Shown here: positions 24,990-34,251 of the stretch, in pieces
How positions within the stretch are numbered: position 1 is the stretch's first letter
How the letters are laid out: each line of letters starts with the position of its first letter
From: Hahella sp. KA22
Lineage (GTDB): Bacteria; Pseudomonadota; Gammaproteobacteria; Pseudomonadales; Oleiphilaceae
DNA length: 64,000 nucleotides
Assembly: GCF_004135205.1 (NCBI RefSeq)
Contig: NZ_CP035490.1
Location: forward strand, 310,001 to 374,000
Reading direction: 5' to 3'
The notes under the pieces: generated by a model
The model's input: the letters and a program-made list of their open reading frames with translations, nothing else
What the model was told of the DNA's origin: nothing
Database searches by the model: none
Translations under genes and position numbers: made by a program

Positions 24990-25847
24990 TTAAAGAGCGA
25001 ACGCCAGCGCCAAAAACAGTAATGCGGCCAGTATGCCGCCTAAAGCCATGTAACGCCAAGGCCGTCCCGAGGCGGATTGTGATGCGTTCGGCTCGGCGAA
25101 AGGCGGCATGGGTCGGGTTTTTTCACCGGACAAGTCGCGTTTGGGAGTGGCCTTGCTATGCGGCGCGCCGTCTTTATCGGTCACCACCAGCACGGTAACG
25201 TTGTCATCAGCGCCATTGGTCAGTGCGATTTCCACCAGCTCATCTGCTTTACTCTGCGAGTTACCGCGACGCGCCAACACCTCCTGTATCCGCTCCTCGG
25301 ACACCACGCCATGCAGACCATCACTGCACATCAGCCAGACATCCCCCGCCTGACGGGGCACGCGATAGGCGTCAACATGCAACCCACTCTCACCCGCCGC
25401 GCCCACCGCCTGGGTGAGCACATGCCGAATGCGCGCCGCTTCTTCTTCCGATAGTCCGGTGCTGCGCTGTGCGACGGAATGATCTTCCGTCATCTGCATG
25501 ATGAGGTCGTCCCGCAACAGATACACGCGACTGTCGCCCACCCAGGCGACTTCCATTTCATCGGAATGCGCATGCAACGCCACAACGGTGGAGGCCGCGT
25601 AGCCGCGCTCGCCACTGATGTCGTCGCCTAACAGGGATTGATGAGCGAGCAGAATCGCCTGCTCCAATGGATGTCCGGCGTGCACCGCTCTTTGCATGGA
25701 CTGGCACACGCTCGCGCTGGCGACTTCCCCACTGTCGCCCCCTCCAACGCCGTCGGCGACGGCATAGAGACTTGTCGATTCGTCTACTAATCCATTATCC
25801 TGATTTTGCTGCCGCCGGCCGGTATGAGTTGCGAAACCTACTTGCAT
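24990..25847 (-). CDS. PP2C-type Ser/Thr phosphatase, tail-anchored
   Basis: PPM/PP2C phosphatase of about 285 residues. Metal-binding motifs are RQQNQD near the start, AVADGVGGGDSGEVAS, VGDSRVYLL, LMCSDGL and the late GADDNVTVLVV aspartates, all in order. A basic Pro-rich link leads to a single C-terminal membrane helix (LGGILAALLFLALAFAL), so the enzyme hangs from the inner membrane facing the cytoplasm. I place the start at ATG 25847, where the domain begins (MQVGFATHTGRR); ATG 25874 adds nine residues and neither has a strong ribosome site. Expected partner: the kinase just downstream. Confidence 0.9.
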   Translation of the reverse strand: MQVGFATHTGRRQQNQDNGLVDESTSLYAVADGVGGGDSGEVASASVCQSMQRAVHAGHPLEQAILLAHQSLLGDDISGERGYAASTVVALHAHSDEMEVAWVGDSRVYLLRDDLIMQMTEDHSVAQRSTGLSEEEAARIRHVLTQAVGAAGESGLHVDAYRVPRQAGDVWLMCSDGLHGVVSEERIQEVLARRGNSQSKADELVEIALTNGADDNVTVLVVTDKDGAPHSKATPKRDLSGEKTRPMPPFAEPNASQSASGRPWRYMALGGILAALLFLALAFAL

Positions 25848-26026
25848 TAAAAGATTTCCAAGTCCCTGATTCATGGGGATTAAAAAAGTATATTTCTTTA
25901 GTATAGATGGGTTTTCAGTTTAGTTTCCTTGACTATACTCTAAAGTGTTAAAGCGCCTTCTGACCGGCAGAACCTTAATTCAGTAGTCATTTCCACAAGT
26001 GTGAGCTTAACGAGGCCCCTAGCAGC

Positions 26027-26920
26027 ATGCTGAAACTGCAATTCACCGATGGAAGCCGGGAGAGCATCTGGCTGGTAGAACCGCGCCTGAAAATAGGTAA
26101 GCATTCTTCCAACAACCTGATTCTCAACCAGCCGGACATCCAGGACTTTCATGCCGAGATACGTTTGCAGGAGGAACAGCTGTATCTGCTGAACCTCAGC
26201 CCCGACTATATCGTGGGCGTTAACGGTAAAAAGGTGCAAAAAGCCGTAAAAATCAACGAAAACGATACCATCCAACTGGGAAAAGCTCACTTTAAAGTGG
26301 TGCATCCCGGAGCCGAGCATAAACCGAAACACGAAGCGCCGCAAAGCATCGCCCATAATGAATGGGGCCTGCAAACCAACGCCAGTTGGGCCAAGCAGTC
26401 GTTTTATCCAATCGAAGATACGGTCATCATCGGCCGTGACGAACAGTGCGACATCACCGTGCCGGTTTCCCATTTGTCGCGTCAGCACGCCCAGTTGACT
26501 GTGGCGGGAAATTATATGTTGGTCAAGGATTTAGGTTCCACCAACGGTACTTACCTGAACGGCGAGCGCATTACCCAGGGGCGCGCCAAACGAGGCGATC
26601 GCCTGCGATTTGACGTCGTCACCTTTACCGTGACCGGACCCGAGGATGACGGCGACCGCACCATCGTGCGTCCAGACGCCGTCGCGCAGACGCCCTCTCC
26701 CGCGCCAACCGGCGAAGAAACCATCGCCAATAATCCGCAGCCACGCCCAATGCGCCCCGCCGCGCCCCCCAAAGCCGCCAGAAAACCGGCGCAAGAGAAA
26801 CCCGCTCCCGCTCATGAAGTCGCGGTTAAGGCGGAGTCCAAAAGCGGCTATCTGCTTTACACCGTCATTGGTTTCGCCGTGGTGTTCGGCGCTCTGTCAG
26901 CCTTTTTCCTGCTCCGGTAA
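26027..26920 (+). CDS. Two-FHA-domain membrane protein
   Basis: 297 residues. A first, weaker FHA domain (about 20-95; IGKHSSNNLILN, no SxxH/SRxH core) is followed by a complete one (about 125-200) with IGRDEQCDITV, SRQHAQL and DLGSTNGTYLNG, the phosphothreonine-binding residues. A Pro/Ala-rich linker (215-270) and a C-terminal membrane helix (YTVIGFAVVFGALSAFFLL) end the protein, so it is tail-anchored like the phosphatase and carries a helix like the kinase. It is divergent from PP2C-kinase and 105 bases before mksF on the same strand. It likely reads the kinase's phosphorylation state. Confidence 0.88.
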   Translation: MLKLQFTDGSRESIWLVEPRLKIGKHSSNNLILNQPDIQDFHAEIRLQEEQLYLLNLSPDYIVGVNGKKVQKAVKINENDTIQLGKAHFKVVHPGAEHKPKHEAPQSIAHNEWGLQTNASWAKQSFYPIEDTVIIGRDEQCDITVPVSHLSRQHAQLTVAGNYMLVKDLGSTNGTYLNGERITQGRAKRGDRLRFDVVTFTVTGPEDDGDRTIVRPDAVAQTPSPAPTGEETIANNPQPRPMRPAAPPKAARKPAQEKPAPAHEVAVKAESKSGYLLYTVIGFAVVFGALSAFFLLR

Positions 26921-27025
26921 GGATACCGGTCGGGGGATTCCCTGTTACATTTTGCTCATGGGATTTCCTCCACCTTGTCCCTATAATAGGCGGTCGCCCC
27001 AGAACAACCTGCACAGCCGTTACTG

Positions 27026-28501
27026 ATGTCGAATCCAGACCATTTTCAGCAGTTCTTTTCCACAGACTGCCCGCAGTTCTTTCGTCCGCTGACCAGCAAA
27101 TACCGCGAAATGATCGTGGAATGCCTGCGTTTGCTGTATCAACGTTTCTACAGCAGCATGGCGGACTATGGACACGCCCTTAAGCGTGAGCAGATGGTGG
27201 AGATCTTCCAAACCGCCCTGACTCGCGCACCGGAGCTGGAAACCGATGAAGACAGCGAAACCGAAGGGCGTTTCCGTACGGATCGCGACAAGGCCTTGTG
27301 GATTCTCAATACGTTGATCGACTACGGCTGGCTGGAAGTACAGGTGGACGAGGTCACGCTACAGTCCAGCTACCACTTCAGCCGTAAAGGGCGTTTGTTC
27401 ACCCAGCCCTTTGTAGAGCTCAGCGGAGCCTCGGTGCGCACTCGTCACCGCAACACCCGCAATACCCGTAATGCGCTGCGGGCGTTTATTGAAGCTGGCG
27501 AAGTCCACGATCTGCTGGACGCCTATGAATATTCCGAGCGTATCATCAGCGACTTCACCGACATTATTACCGAGTTGGAAGATCGCAAGCGCCAATTGGT
27601 GAAAGAAATAGAGATCACCGCGCTGATCAAACGGGCCAGCGATGAATTCTTCGACTTCATGGACAAACGCTTCCAGCCGGATCTATCCGTGCGTCTGTCG
27701 GCGGACTCCGTGGAGAAACACCGGGACGAGATCATGTCCCAGGTGCGTCAGATTCGCAGACTTCCCAAAGAGACCAAAGCGCACGCGGAAAGCGAGCTGC
27801 GTCGACTGCTTCCGGACCGCGTGGTGGAGGGGCAATCCCTGCTCTGGCTGTTGTTGGACAATATAGAAATCCGACTCACCAACGCTTGCGACATCATGTT
27901 GCCGGCCCTGCGCAGCGCGCTGCGTAACTTCACACGACGCGCGGACATCATTATTCGTCAAATGAGCTATCTGGCCAGCCAGCGCCATAATGACATGGTG
28001 CAGATTTGCCAGGAGCTGACCGAGCTGCCGGCGGAGGAGCAACAGGCGCGTCTGGAGCGCGCAGGAGCCCTGATGGCTAACCTCAATGTCGGCTTGATTG
28101 ACCCCAAACAGATCAGCCTGCGCGAAGGTCGCCGTAAAATTACCGTGGACAGCCGGGTGCTTAACGATGAGCCGCTGGATCAGGGCGCTCGCAAAGAGTT
28201 GTTTATACAGCACGCGCTGGATCAGGCATTCGTCATCAATGACGACCGTACCCGCCAGTATCTGATTCAGGCGCTACGGGGCGGCCAGCGCATCCAGACC
28301 AAACATCTGCCCATTAACGCCGCTCCCGATCTGTTGGCGGCGATGCATGCCGTGGAGCTGGGCTCCGTGTCAGGACTCTCCAGCGAATATGAGTTCGTGG
28401 TAGAGCCGACTGGCGATCTGGTCAGCAATGAATATTTACTGCAGGCGGATGATTTCATCATCGAAGTACGACCGAAAAAAGCGATGCAAGACACCTTATG
28501 A
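27026..28501 (+). CDS. mksF: MksF / JetA-type kleisin subunit
   Basis: 491 residues, matching the kleisin-like subunit of the MukBEF-like condensin Mks, the same family as Wadjet JetA. Seen: an N-terminal winged-helix-like part (about 15-125), a long helical centre with charged heptad-like stretches (about 150-370), and a C-terminal winged-helix-like end. It overlaps mksE by four bases (ATGA). No clear ribosome site precedes the ATG. It would bridge the MksB heads and bind MksE. The family call is from overall pattern, order and operon, not a single motif. Confidence 0.85.
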   Translation: MSNPDHFQQFFSTDCPQFFRPLTSKYREMIVECLRLLYQRFYSSMADYGHALKREQMVEIFQTALTRAPELETDEDSETEGRFRTDRDKALWILNTLIDYGWLEVQVDEVTLQSSYHFSRKGRLFTQPFVELSGASVRTRHRNTRNTRNALRAFIEAGEVHDLLDAYEYSERIISDFTDIITELEDRKRQLVKEIEITALIKRASDEFFDFMDKRFQPDLSVRLSADSVEKHRDEIMSQVRQIRRLPKETKAHAESELRRLLPDRVVEGQSLLWLLLDNIEIRLTNACDIMLPALRSALRNFTRRADIIIRQMSYLASQRHNDMVQICQELTELPAEEQQARLERAGALMANLNVGLIDPKQISLREGRRKITVDSRVLNDEPLDQGARKELFIQHALDQAFVINDDRTRQYLIQALRGGQRIQTKHLPINAAPDLLAAMHAVELGSVSGLSSEYEFVVEPTGDLVSNEYLLQADDFIIEVRPKKAMQDTL

Positions 28502-29169
28502 TTCTGAGTCAATGCCTTGAAAATGAACTGTCCTCTGAAGGACTTCAGTTAACGGACTTCAGCGAGCTGGTGCTGCGTCTGCTGGATTACAGCATCATCT
28601 GCCGCGATGAAAGCCTCATAGAACAAACTTTGTATGATCGTTACCTGCGTATCGACAAGCTGGTGGACGATTATCTGTCCGTGCTCGGCGTGCGTCTGCT
28701 GCATGACCGTCAGTTTCAATATATCCGCGCATATCCGCCAGGAGCGGAGGCGCCAGGTCTCGACGATGAGGTGGATCAGCCGTTCAACACTGGCCTGCGC
28801 GCGCGCCTGAACCAGCAGGAAATCGCCTTGATTCTGGTATTACGCAGCCAGTATGACAAAGCCCTGCGAGAGGGCCAGGTGGACGACCAGGGCGGCGTCA
28901 CGCTCAGCTTTGAGGCGCTGTCCATCGCCATGAAGAACCTGCTGCAACGCTCCCTGCCAGAGAATCTGACGGAACGCCGCCAGCTGCTGAAGCGTCTGCG
29001 CCAGTTGCGTCTGTTGCAATTCAGCCAGGAAGACACCCTGGAAAGCGGCGAAAGCTGGGTCCGCATCCGCCCGCAAATCGTCAACTTCGTCAGCGATGAA
29101 GCGCTGTCTGCGTTGCGGGGAGAAGAGGCGCAACAGGAAGACGCAGCGGCGTCCCCGGAAGAAAGCTAA
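28498..29169 (+). CDS. mksE: MksE / JetB-type subunit
   Basis: 223 residues of DUF4194 type, the small winged-helix partner of the kleisin in Mks and Wadjet complexes. Typical features include an early [21 protein letters not shown] region, RTYP-like [15 protein letters not shown], and a late [13 protein letters not shown] helix with an acidic tail. It is translationally coupled to mksF; mksB follows after 67 bases. Confidence 0.87.
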   Translation: MILSQCLENELSSEGLQLTDFSELVLRLLDYSIICRDESLIEQTLYDRYLRIDKLVDDYLSVLGVRLLHDRQFQYIRAYPPGAEAPGLDDEVDQPFNTGLRARLNQQEIALILVLRSQYDKALREGQVDDQGGVTLSFEALSIAMKNLLQRSLPENLTERRQLLKRLRQLRLLQFSQEDTLESGESWVRIRPQIVNFVSDEALSALRGEEAQQEDAAASPEES

Positions 29170-29236
29170 CAGGCGGAAGTTGACACCGGGACGGTATAAA
29201 TAAGGCGGCGTCCATCATCAGTGATTTGAGAGCACC

Positions 29237-32200
29237 ATGTTTCTAAAGAAATGCATCTACGTTAACTGGGGCAACATCCCCAACAGCGAATTCGATTTCG
29301 GCCCTATCAACCTGCTTTCCGGGGGCAACGGGTCCGGTAAAACCACGTCGGCGGACGCCATTCAAACAGTGATGACCGCCGCCCACGATTACCTGTTCAC
29401 CTATAACCCGGGCCAGGATGAAACCACGCAACGGGGTCGCGGCGGCAAGCAGGTGCGTACGCTGTCTTCCTATGTGCTCGGTTGCGACGATGGCAGTTTC
29501 GCCCGTCTGGAGCCTACCGAAGGCTATATCGCCGCCTGTTTTCACCCAACGACGGGCGAGTCCGCCGAGCCCTTCACCGCCATTATCTGTTGCCGCGCCC
29601 ACATCGATCAGGCCGGCTCCCAGCGGGTGGCGCGCCAGGACGACCTGTTCTTCCTGATATTACCCGGGGCGGAAATCAGCCTGTCCGATCTGCAGGGCGA
29701 AGACGCCAGCGGCGACAAATTCGTCATGCCCATGGACAAGATCGTGGCGCGCCTGCGCAAGAAATTTGAAGTGGAGAAATACGATACCAAGAAAGGTTAT
29801 CTAAAACGCCTTTACGGCATTCTGCGCGGCAAATCCCATGAGGTGCCCGAGCGGGAGGCGATGAACGCCGCACGCGCATTCTCCCGTTTCATGGCCTATA
29901 AGCCGGTGAAAAGCATCAATGATTTCGTCGCCAATGAAATCCTGGAAAAGAAAGACTTAGGCGAAGCGATCCGCTCCGTCTCCGATCTGCTCAAAACCAT
30001 CCACGGTATGGAGAGCGACGCGTCCCGCCTCAAGAACGCCATTCGCATTCTCAGCGACGTTACGGGCTATGGCGAGAGCTATATTCAACGCTGGATCGAT
30101 TTGAACGTCTGGCAATATGTCGCCGCGCGCCACCAGTATCTGACGGACCAGGAAGCCTATCTCACCGCCAAGAAGCAGCAAAAGTCCTTGCAGGATGAGA
30201 AAGTCTCCAACCAGCAGGAACGTGATACGCTGGAAGCCCGGCATGATCAAATCGAGGGCCGTTTGCTGGAGCTGACCGCCAAACGCATGGGCCATCAGCC
30301 GCTACAGCAGAAAGATGAGCTGGAGAAACTGATCGCCGCCAATGGCCGCGCCCTGCATGAACAGGCGCCGGGGCTGCTGGAGCAGAATCATCGTCTGGAT
30401 TCCATCTTCCAGGCGACCAATAACATCATCAGCCTGATGAAAAACCAGAATATCCTGGATGACGTACCGCGTCTGGGGCACAAGGATGTCTGGGCGGGGG
30501 CCCTGGAGTTCAGCCAACTGAAACAGCACGGACAGGTGGATTTCGCCGCCCTGCTGGGACGCGACTGGGTGGATATATCCCCACTCGAAAGCCACCTCGA
30601 TCAGGCGTTATTAATTCAGCAGAAAGCCAATCAATGGCAGCGCCAGTGGCACGATGGAGAAATCAGCGCCGACGGCGTCAGCTTGCGCGACCAGGTCAGT
30701 CGCGCCCTGCACCGGCGCGAAAGCCTGAATCAGAAACTGGAGCAGCAGCGCCATCAGAAACAGGCGGAAATCGAAAGCCTGGAGACGCGTCAGGTCACTT
30801 ATCCTTACCACGTGAAGACAGCGTTAGAAGCAATTCGCAGGGAATGCCCCGAGGCTGACCCCCGAGTGCTCTGCGATTACGTTGAGATCAAAGACCCCAA
30901 ATGGCAAAACGCCATCGAAGGCTATGTCGGCGGCGGCCGCTTCTCGATTCTGGTGGAGCCGGAATACGAAGCTCGCGCCACCCGCATCCTGCGCTCCCTG
31001 AAAGGCGGCGGACAGGCGCGCGTGATCCAGGGCGAGAAAGCCCGCCGCGATTGCGAGCGCATGAATCTGGACAAAGATTCCATTATCCACGTCATGGAGT
31101 TCAGCCACGCCACCGCGCGCTACTACATTACCGCCAGCTACGGCAACGTACTGCGGGTGCGTTCGGAGGAAGAGTTGCGGATGACCCGTCGCGGCGTCAC
31201 CGCTAACGGCCTGGGCTCCGGCTCTTACAGCATGTTCCGTTGCGATGTGGCCGACAGTGAGCTGGTATTTGGCCAGGAGGCGCGGGAACGCGCTCTGGAT
31301 GCAAAGAGAGAAGAGCTGCAGCAAATCCGCATCGAACACCAACGCGCCAGCGAGCAGTGGCAGGAATTGTCCAATCTGTTGCGCGCCGCGGATCAGATCA
31401 AGCCGCTGTCCTACGCCGATCGCCTGAAAGCCATGCTCGACATTCACCGGGAGCTGCGCGAAGCGGAAGATCGCTTGGCCCATCTCGACCTGGCCGACTT
31501 CGAACAACTGGAGCAAGAGCTGGAGCAGCTCAAGCAACAGGACAAAGAACTCAAGCAGCGTATTGAAGTCCTTCTTAAGCGGGAAGGCAGTCTGCAAACC
31601 GAGCTGGCGCAGAAGGCGGATCTCTGTAAAGCGCTCAGCGAACGTAAAGACGCTTCGGAAACCAAGCAGGACGAGAAAGAAGAGTCTCTGCGCTCAATTG
31701 TGTCCCTGTGGCCGAATTTCGATAGCGAAGCGCGTCTGCAGGAAGCGGATCAATGTGCGGAAAGCATCCGTTCCGATCAGCTGCATCTGGAGTTGCAGGA
31801 TACTCAATCCAATATCGAAAGCCTGGCGCGACAGTTCGAGAACAAACTGATTGAGCACAACCAGACGAGCAATCCGCTGGATCAGATCGCCTATCTGCCT
31901 GACTATGACCAGATGCACAACCGCGCCTTCTTCAGCCGCATTTGTGAAGTCAGCCGGGAAATCGACAAAATTCGCAACCGCCTGAAAAACAACATTCTGG
32001 TGGAGAAACAAGAGAAGCTGACGCAGTTGAAACTGGCGTTCAACAACACTTTCGTCACCCATCTCTGCCACGCCATCTATCAGGCCATCAATGACGGCAA
32101 GAAGATCCTGGAGGACATGAACCGCGAGCTGGAGCACCATCGTTTCGGCGCCGATCGCGAATCCTTCCGCTTCGACTGGACCTGGGTGCCGGAATTCAAG

Positions 32201-32866
32201 GAATACTGGGATTTCTTCAAGGAAATCATCGCCCTGCCCAATCTCGGCGAAGGCGCGACGCTGTTTGACGCAGAGTTGTCGAAGAAAGCCTCGCAAGTGC
32301 GCGATCGCATGATGGCGATGTTGCTGTCCGACGACGAGCAAAAAGCGATGCGGGAACTTGAACGCATCTCGGATTATCGCAACTACCGCAATTACGAGAT
32401 CTACAAGGAGCCGCAGGGCAAGCAGCCGATTCCGCTGTCTCAGTATGGCACCGGCAGCGGCGGCCAGTTGGAGACCCCGGCTTACATCATCCGCTCAGCG
32501 GCGATCACCTCCGCATTCCGCTTCAACGAGGGCGACAGCCATCTGCGCATGGTGCTGGTGGACGAAGCCTTCTCGAAAATGGACGAAACACGCTCCCGCG
32601 AGGTCATCAATTATCTGACCCAGACCCTGGGCCTGCAGCTGGTATTCATTATGCCAACCAGCAAATCCGGCCCCTTCATGGACCTGATCAGCAACCAATT
32701 CGTGTTCACCAAATGCCCCACCACCCGCCCGGTTGGTGAACTACAAACCCGCGTTCTGGTGGACAGGCAAAAATGCAATCAGGAAAAAATCGCCGAACTC
32801 TGGGCCAACCACCGCAAACAGATCCGCCACCAGTTCGCTCTGGATTTTATGGAGGAATTTGGTTAA
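29237..32866 (+). CDS. mksB: MksB / JetC-type SMC ATPase
   Basis: 1209-residue SMC-like ATPase. Walker A GGNGSGKTT is at 29-37; long coiled-coil arms fill about 290-530 and 680-960 with a hinge-like block around 530-680; the ABC-type signature YGTGSGGQLETP lies near 1068-1079 and Walker B MVLVDEAFSKMD near 1104-1115. This is the MukB-like branch (MksB, JetC) rather than classical Smc. Size and composition fit a complete protein. It ends the operon; a JetD/MksG-type nuclease, which follows in Wadjet loci, is not found. It may therefore work in chromosome folding instead of plasmid restriction. Confidence 0.9.
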   Translation: MFLKKCIYVNWGNIPNSEFDFGPINLLSGGNGSGKTTSADAIQTVMTAAHDYLFTYNPGQDETTQRGRGGKQVRTLSSYVLGCDDGSFARLEPTEGYIAACFHPTTGESAEPFTAIICCRAHIDQAGSQRVARQDDLFFLILPGAEISLSDLQGEDASGDKFVMPMDKIVARLRKKFEVEKYDTKKGYLKRLYGILRGKSHEVPEREAMNAARAFSRFMAYKPVKSINDFVANEILEKKDLGEAIRSVSDLLKTIHGMESDASRLKNAIRILSDVTGYGESYIQRWIDLNVWQYVAARHQYLTDQEAYLTAKKQQKSLQDEKVSNQQERDTLEARHDQIEGRLLELTAKRMGHQPLQQKDELEKLIAANGRALHEQAPGLLEQNHRLDSIFQATNNIISLMKNQNILDDVPRLGHKDVWAGALEFSQLKQHGQVDFAALLGRDWVDISPLESHLDQALLIQQKANQWQRQWHDGEISADGVSLRDQVSRALHRRESLNQKLEQQRHQKQAEIESLETRQVTYPYHVKTALEAIRRECPEADPRVLCDYVEIKDPKWQNAIEGYVGGGRFSILVEPEYEARATRILRSLKGGGQARVIQGEKARRDCERMNLDKDSIIHVMEFSHATARYYITASYGNVLRVRSEEELRMTRRGVTANGLGSGSYSMFRCDVADSELVFGQEARERALDAKREELQQIRIEHQRASEQWQELSNLLRAADQIKPLSYADRLKAMLDIHRELREAEDRLAHLDLADFEQLEQELEQLKQQDKELKQRIEVLLKREGSLQTELAQKADLCKALSERKDASETKQDEKEESLRSIVSLWPNFDSEARLQEADQCAESIRSDQLHLELQDTQSNIESLARQFENKLIEHNQTSNPLDQIAYLPDYDQMHNRAFFSRICEVSREIDKIRNRLKNNILVEKQEKLTQLKLAFNNTFVTHLCHAIYQAINDGKKILEDMNRELEHHRFGADRESFRFDWTWVPEFKEYWDFFKEIIALPNLGEGATLFDAELSKKASQVRDRMMAMLLSDDEQKAMRELERISDYRNYRNYEIYKEPQGKQPIPLSQYGTGSGGQLETPAYIIRSAAITSAFRFNEGDSHLRMVLVDEAFSKMDETRSREVINYLTQTLGLQLVFIMPTSKSGPFMDLISNQFVFTKCPTTRPVGELQTRVLVDRQKCNQEKIAELWANHRKQIRHQFALDFMEEFG

Positions 32867-32943
32867 TCCCCAACAAACCGAGACTATACCATTTGGGAAA
32901 TTAAACATTTAGAACATGGACGTTACTATCACTAGTTTTAGCT

Positions 32944-32959
32944 CTCTAGAACTCTAGAG
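32944..32959. promoter_or_regulatory. Perfect 16-base palindrome upstream of hydrolase gene
   Basis: CTCTAGA-AC-TCTAGAG, seven-base arms around two bases, ends 36 bases before the ATG of the next gene. Operator-like; protein unknown. Confidence 0.5.
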
Positions 32960-32995
32960 GGGAACAACAGCGAATATAGTTTACAAGGATGAGAC

Positions 32996-33634
32996 ATGTC
33001 CAAAGTAGAGTTTTTTGTTGGCGGTGGTGGAGATAAAAAGGACTGGATAACAACTATAGCAGCCCCAACCAATTTGATGGAAAGCGTCAAAAATTATCGT
33101 CAAAAATCCGCGCCTAATATTACCTGCTATTACTACGGTCACGAAGAAGAAACACTCATCCTGACTAATATTAAGTCTAAGTGGAAATCAGGCGAATACA
33201 AAAGCATACGGTTAACAGGCCATAGCTGGGGAGGGCAAGCCGTTATGGACATAGCCCAGCAGCTTTTCAGTCTAAGCATTCCTGTTGACGAACTCATTAC
33301 TTTAGATCCAGTTTCTTTATGGCCGTTCAGCAAAGTAATGGTTGCCAAATGGGTGAATATCTATATAAAACAGTCACTCATAGATAATACTATCGGAAAA
33401 ATCCCTTTGGTTGGCAACATTGCCAGTAGCTTACTATCCCTACCTTCTTTAGCTACTCAATCCGGTAGATCCGGCGGCTATATAGCTAATGTAGGAGGAC
33501 AATTAGGAGAGGAAAATGGCGCTTATAATATTGAGTTGGATGTGACACATGCAGATGCGTTGTTAATGTATAAGAAAGCCCGTGAAGAGATGAGCCATGC
33601 TCCTCTAAACCCTAAAGTTATAGGCGTCAAGTAA
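32996..33634 (+). CDS. Small Ser-Asp-His hydrolase without signal peptide, possible lipase effector
   Basis: 212 residues, alpha/beta-hydrolase type. A likely triad is S77 in GHSWGG, D104 in ITLDPVS and H185 in DVTHAD, spaced as in short lipases. A hydrophobic stretch lies at about 133-152. There is no signal peptide. AAGGATGAG precedes the ATG. Base use is clearly more AT-rich than the neighbouring mks genes, which suggests transfer. The stop overlaps the start of a lipoprotein gene (TAATG). A cytoplasmic lipase coupled to a periplasmic lipoprotein is the arrangement of type VI lipase effector/immunity pairs, but no secretion gene is in the window, so this is inference. Confidence 0.7.
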   Translation: MSKVEFFVGGGGDKKDWITTIAAPTNLMESVKNYRQKSAPNITCYYYGHEEETLILTNIKSKWKSGEYKSIRLTGHSWGGQAVMDIAQQLFSLSIPVDELITLDPVSLWPFSKVMVAKWVNIYIKQSLIDNTIGKIPLVGNIASSLLSLPSLATQSGRSGGYIANVGGQLGEENGAYNIELDVTHADALLMYKKAREEMSHAPLNPKVIGVK

Positions 33635-34176
33635 TGATTCGAGTGAAAGATATTTATATGTTACTGCCAGCTCTATCAATTTACGCAGGGCTTAGCGGTT
33701 GCGCCAGTGAGCAGGTACTCATTACCGATCCTACTGTTGCAGTTGCCCACATTTCCAAAGGGAATCAAAGCCTGGATTTATTTCCAGGCCGTTATCTCAG
33801 TATCGCATTTAGCGCCAATAGTGAGCATATCGATACACGCGATCCACTTTTGCAAGTTCGGGCGGAACTTTTTAAAGATGGCCGCTCGGTGGGCAGTTCA
33901 ATCGCGATGGGTCCGTATGTCATTAGCAATAATCAAATCGATGAGCGACATTTTAATGGTCAGCGTTATATCGCCTTCGATTTCTCCAATCTAATGGTGG
34001 AATCAGACCATGGCGAAATTTCCGTTGCCTTGGCTGAATCCGATTTTGACAAAGTTGAGTTCCAACTCCGATATCCTCTCATGGGAACTGGTTTTAAATT
34101 CATCAGTAACCCTGTTTCCTTCTCCAAAACAGAAATTCTGAACTCGCTTAAACTGCCCCCAGTCAAGTACGAGTAG
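33634..34176 (+). CDS. Lipoprotein coupled to the hydrolase gene, possible immunity protein
   Basis: 180 residues with a lipoprotein signal: hydrophobic core and lipobox L20-S-G-C23, next residue Ala, so outer-membrane or periplasmic location is likely. The mature part is beta-rich (HISKGNQSLDLFPGRYLSI; alternating strands to the end) and may form an Ig-like sandwich. I do not recognise the family. It starts within the hydrolase stop codon, shares its AT-rich base use, and ends before a GC-typical gene. Context suggests it neutralises or carries the hydrolase. Confidence 0.65.
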   Translation: MIRVKDIYMLLPALSIYAGLSGCASEQVLITDPTVAVAHISKGNQSLDLFPGRYLSIAFSANSEHIDTRDPLLQVRAELFKDGRSVGSSIAMGPYVISNNQIDERHFNGQRYIAFDFSNLMVESDHGEISVALAESDFDKVEFQLRYPLMGTGFKFISNPVSFSKTEILNSLKLPPVKYE

Positions 34177-34251
34177 CTTAAGCCGTCAATTTCACGGGAA
34201 TTGCTCCATACTTAGAGACAATACTGGGTTCAATGAGTTTTGGAGACGCAC

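Noticed and set aside
24990-26920. Interpretation as part of a type VI secretion locus
   Set aside because: Only the phosphorylation trio is present; no Tss, Hcp, VgrG or ClpV gene is found in 64 kb.
29180-29200. TTGACA and TATAAA between mksE and mksB
   Set aside because: Spacing is only nine bases, too short for a sigma-70 promoter, so mksB is probably read from the mksF promoter.
24990-34176. Interpretation as a complete Wadjet (JetABCD) defence system
   Set aside because: No JetD-like gene follows mksB; the next gene is a short hydrolase. Plasmid cutting by JetD cannot be expected from this locus alone.
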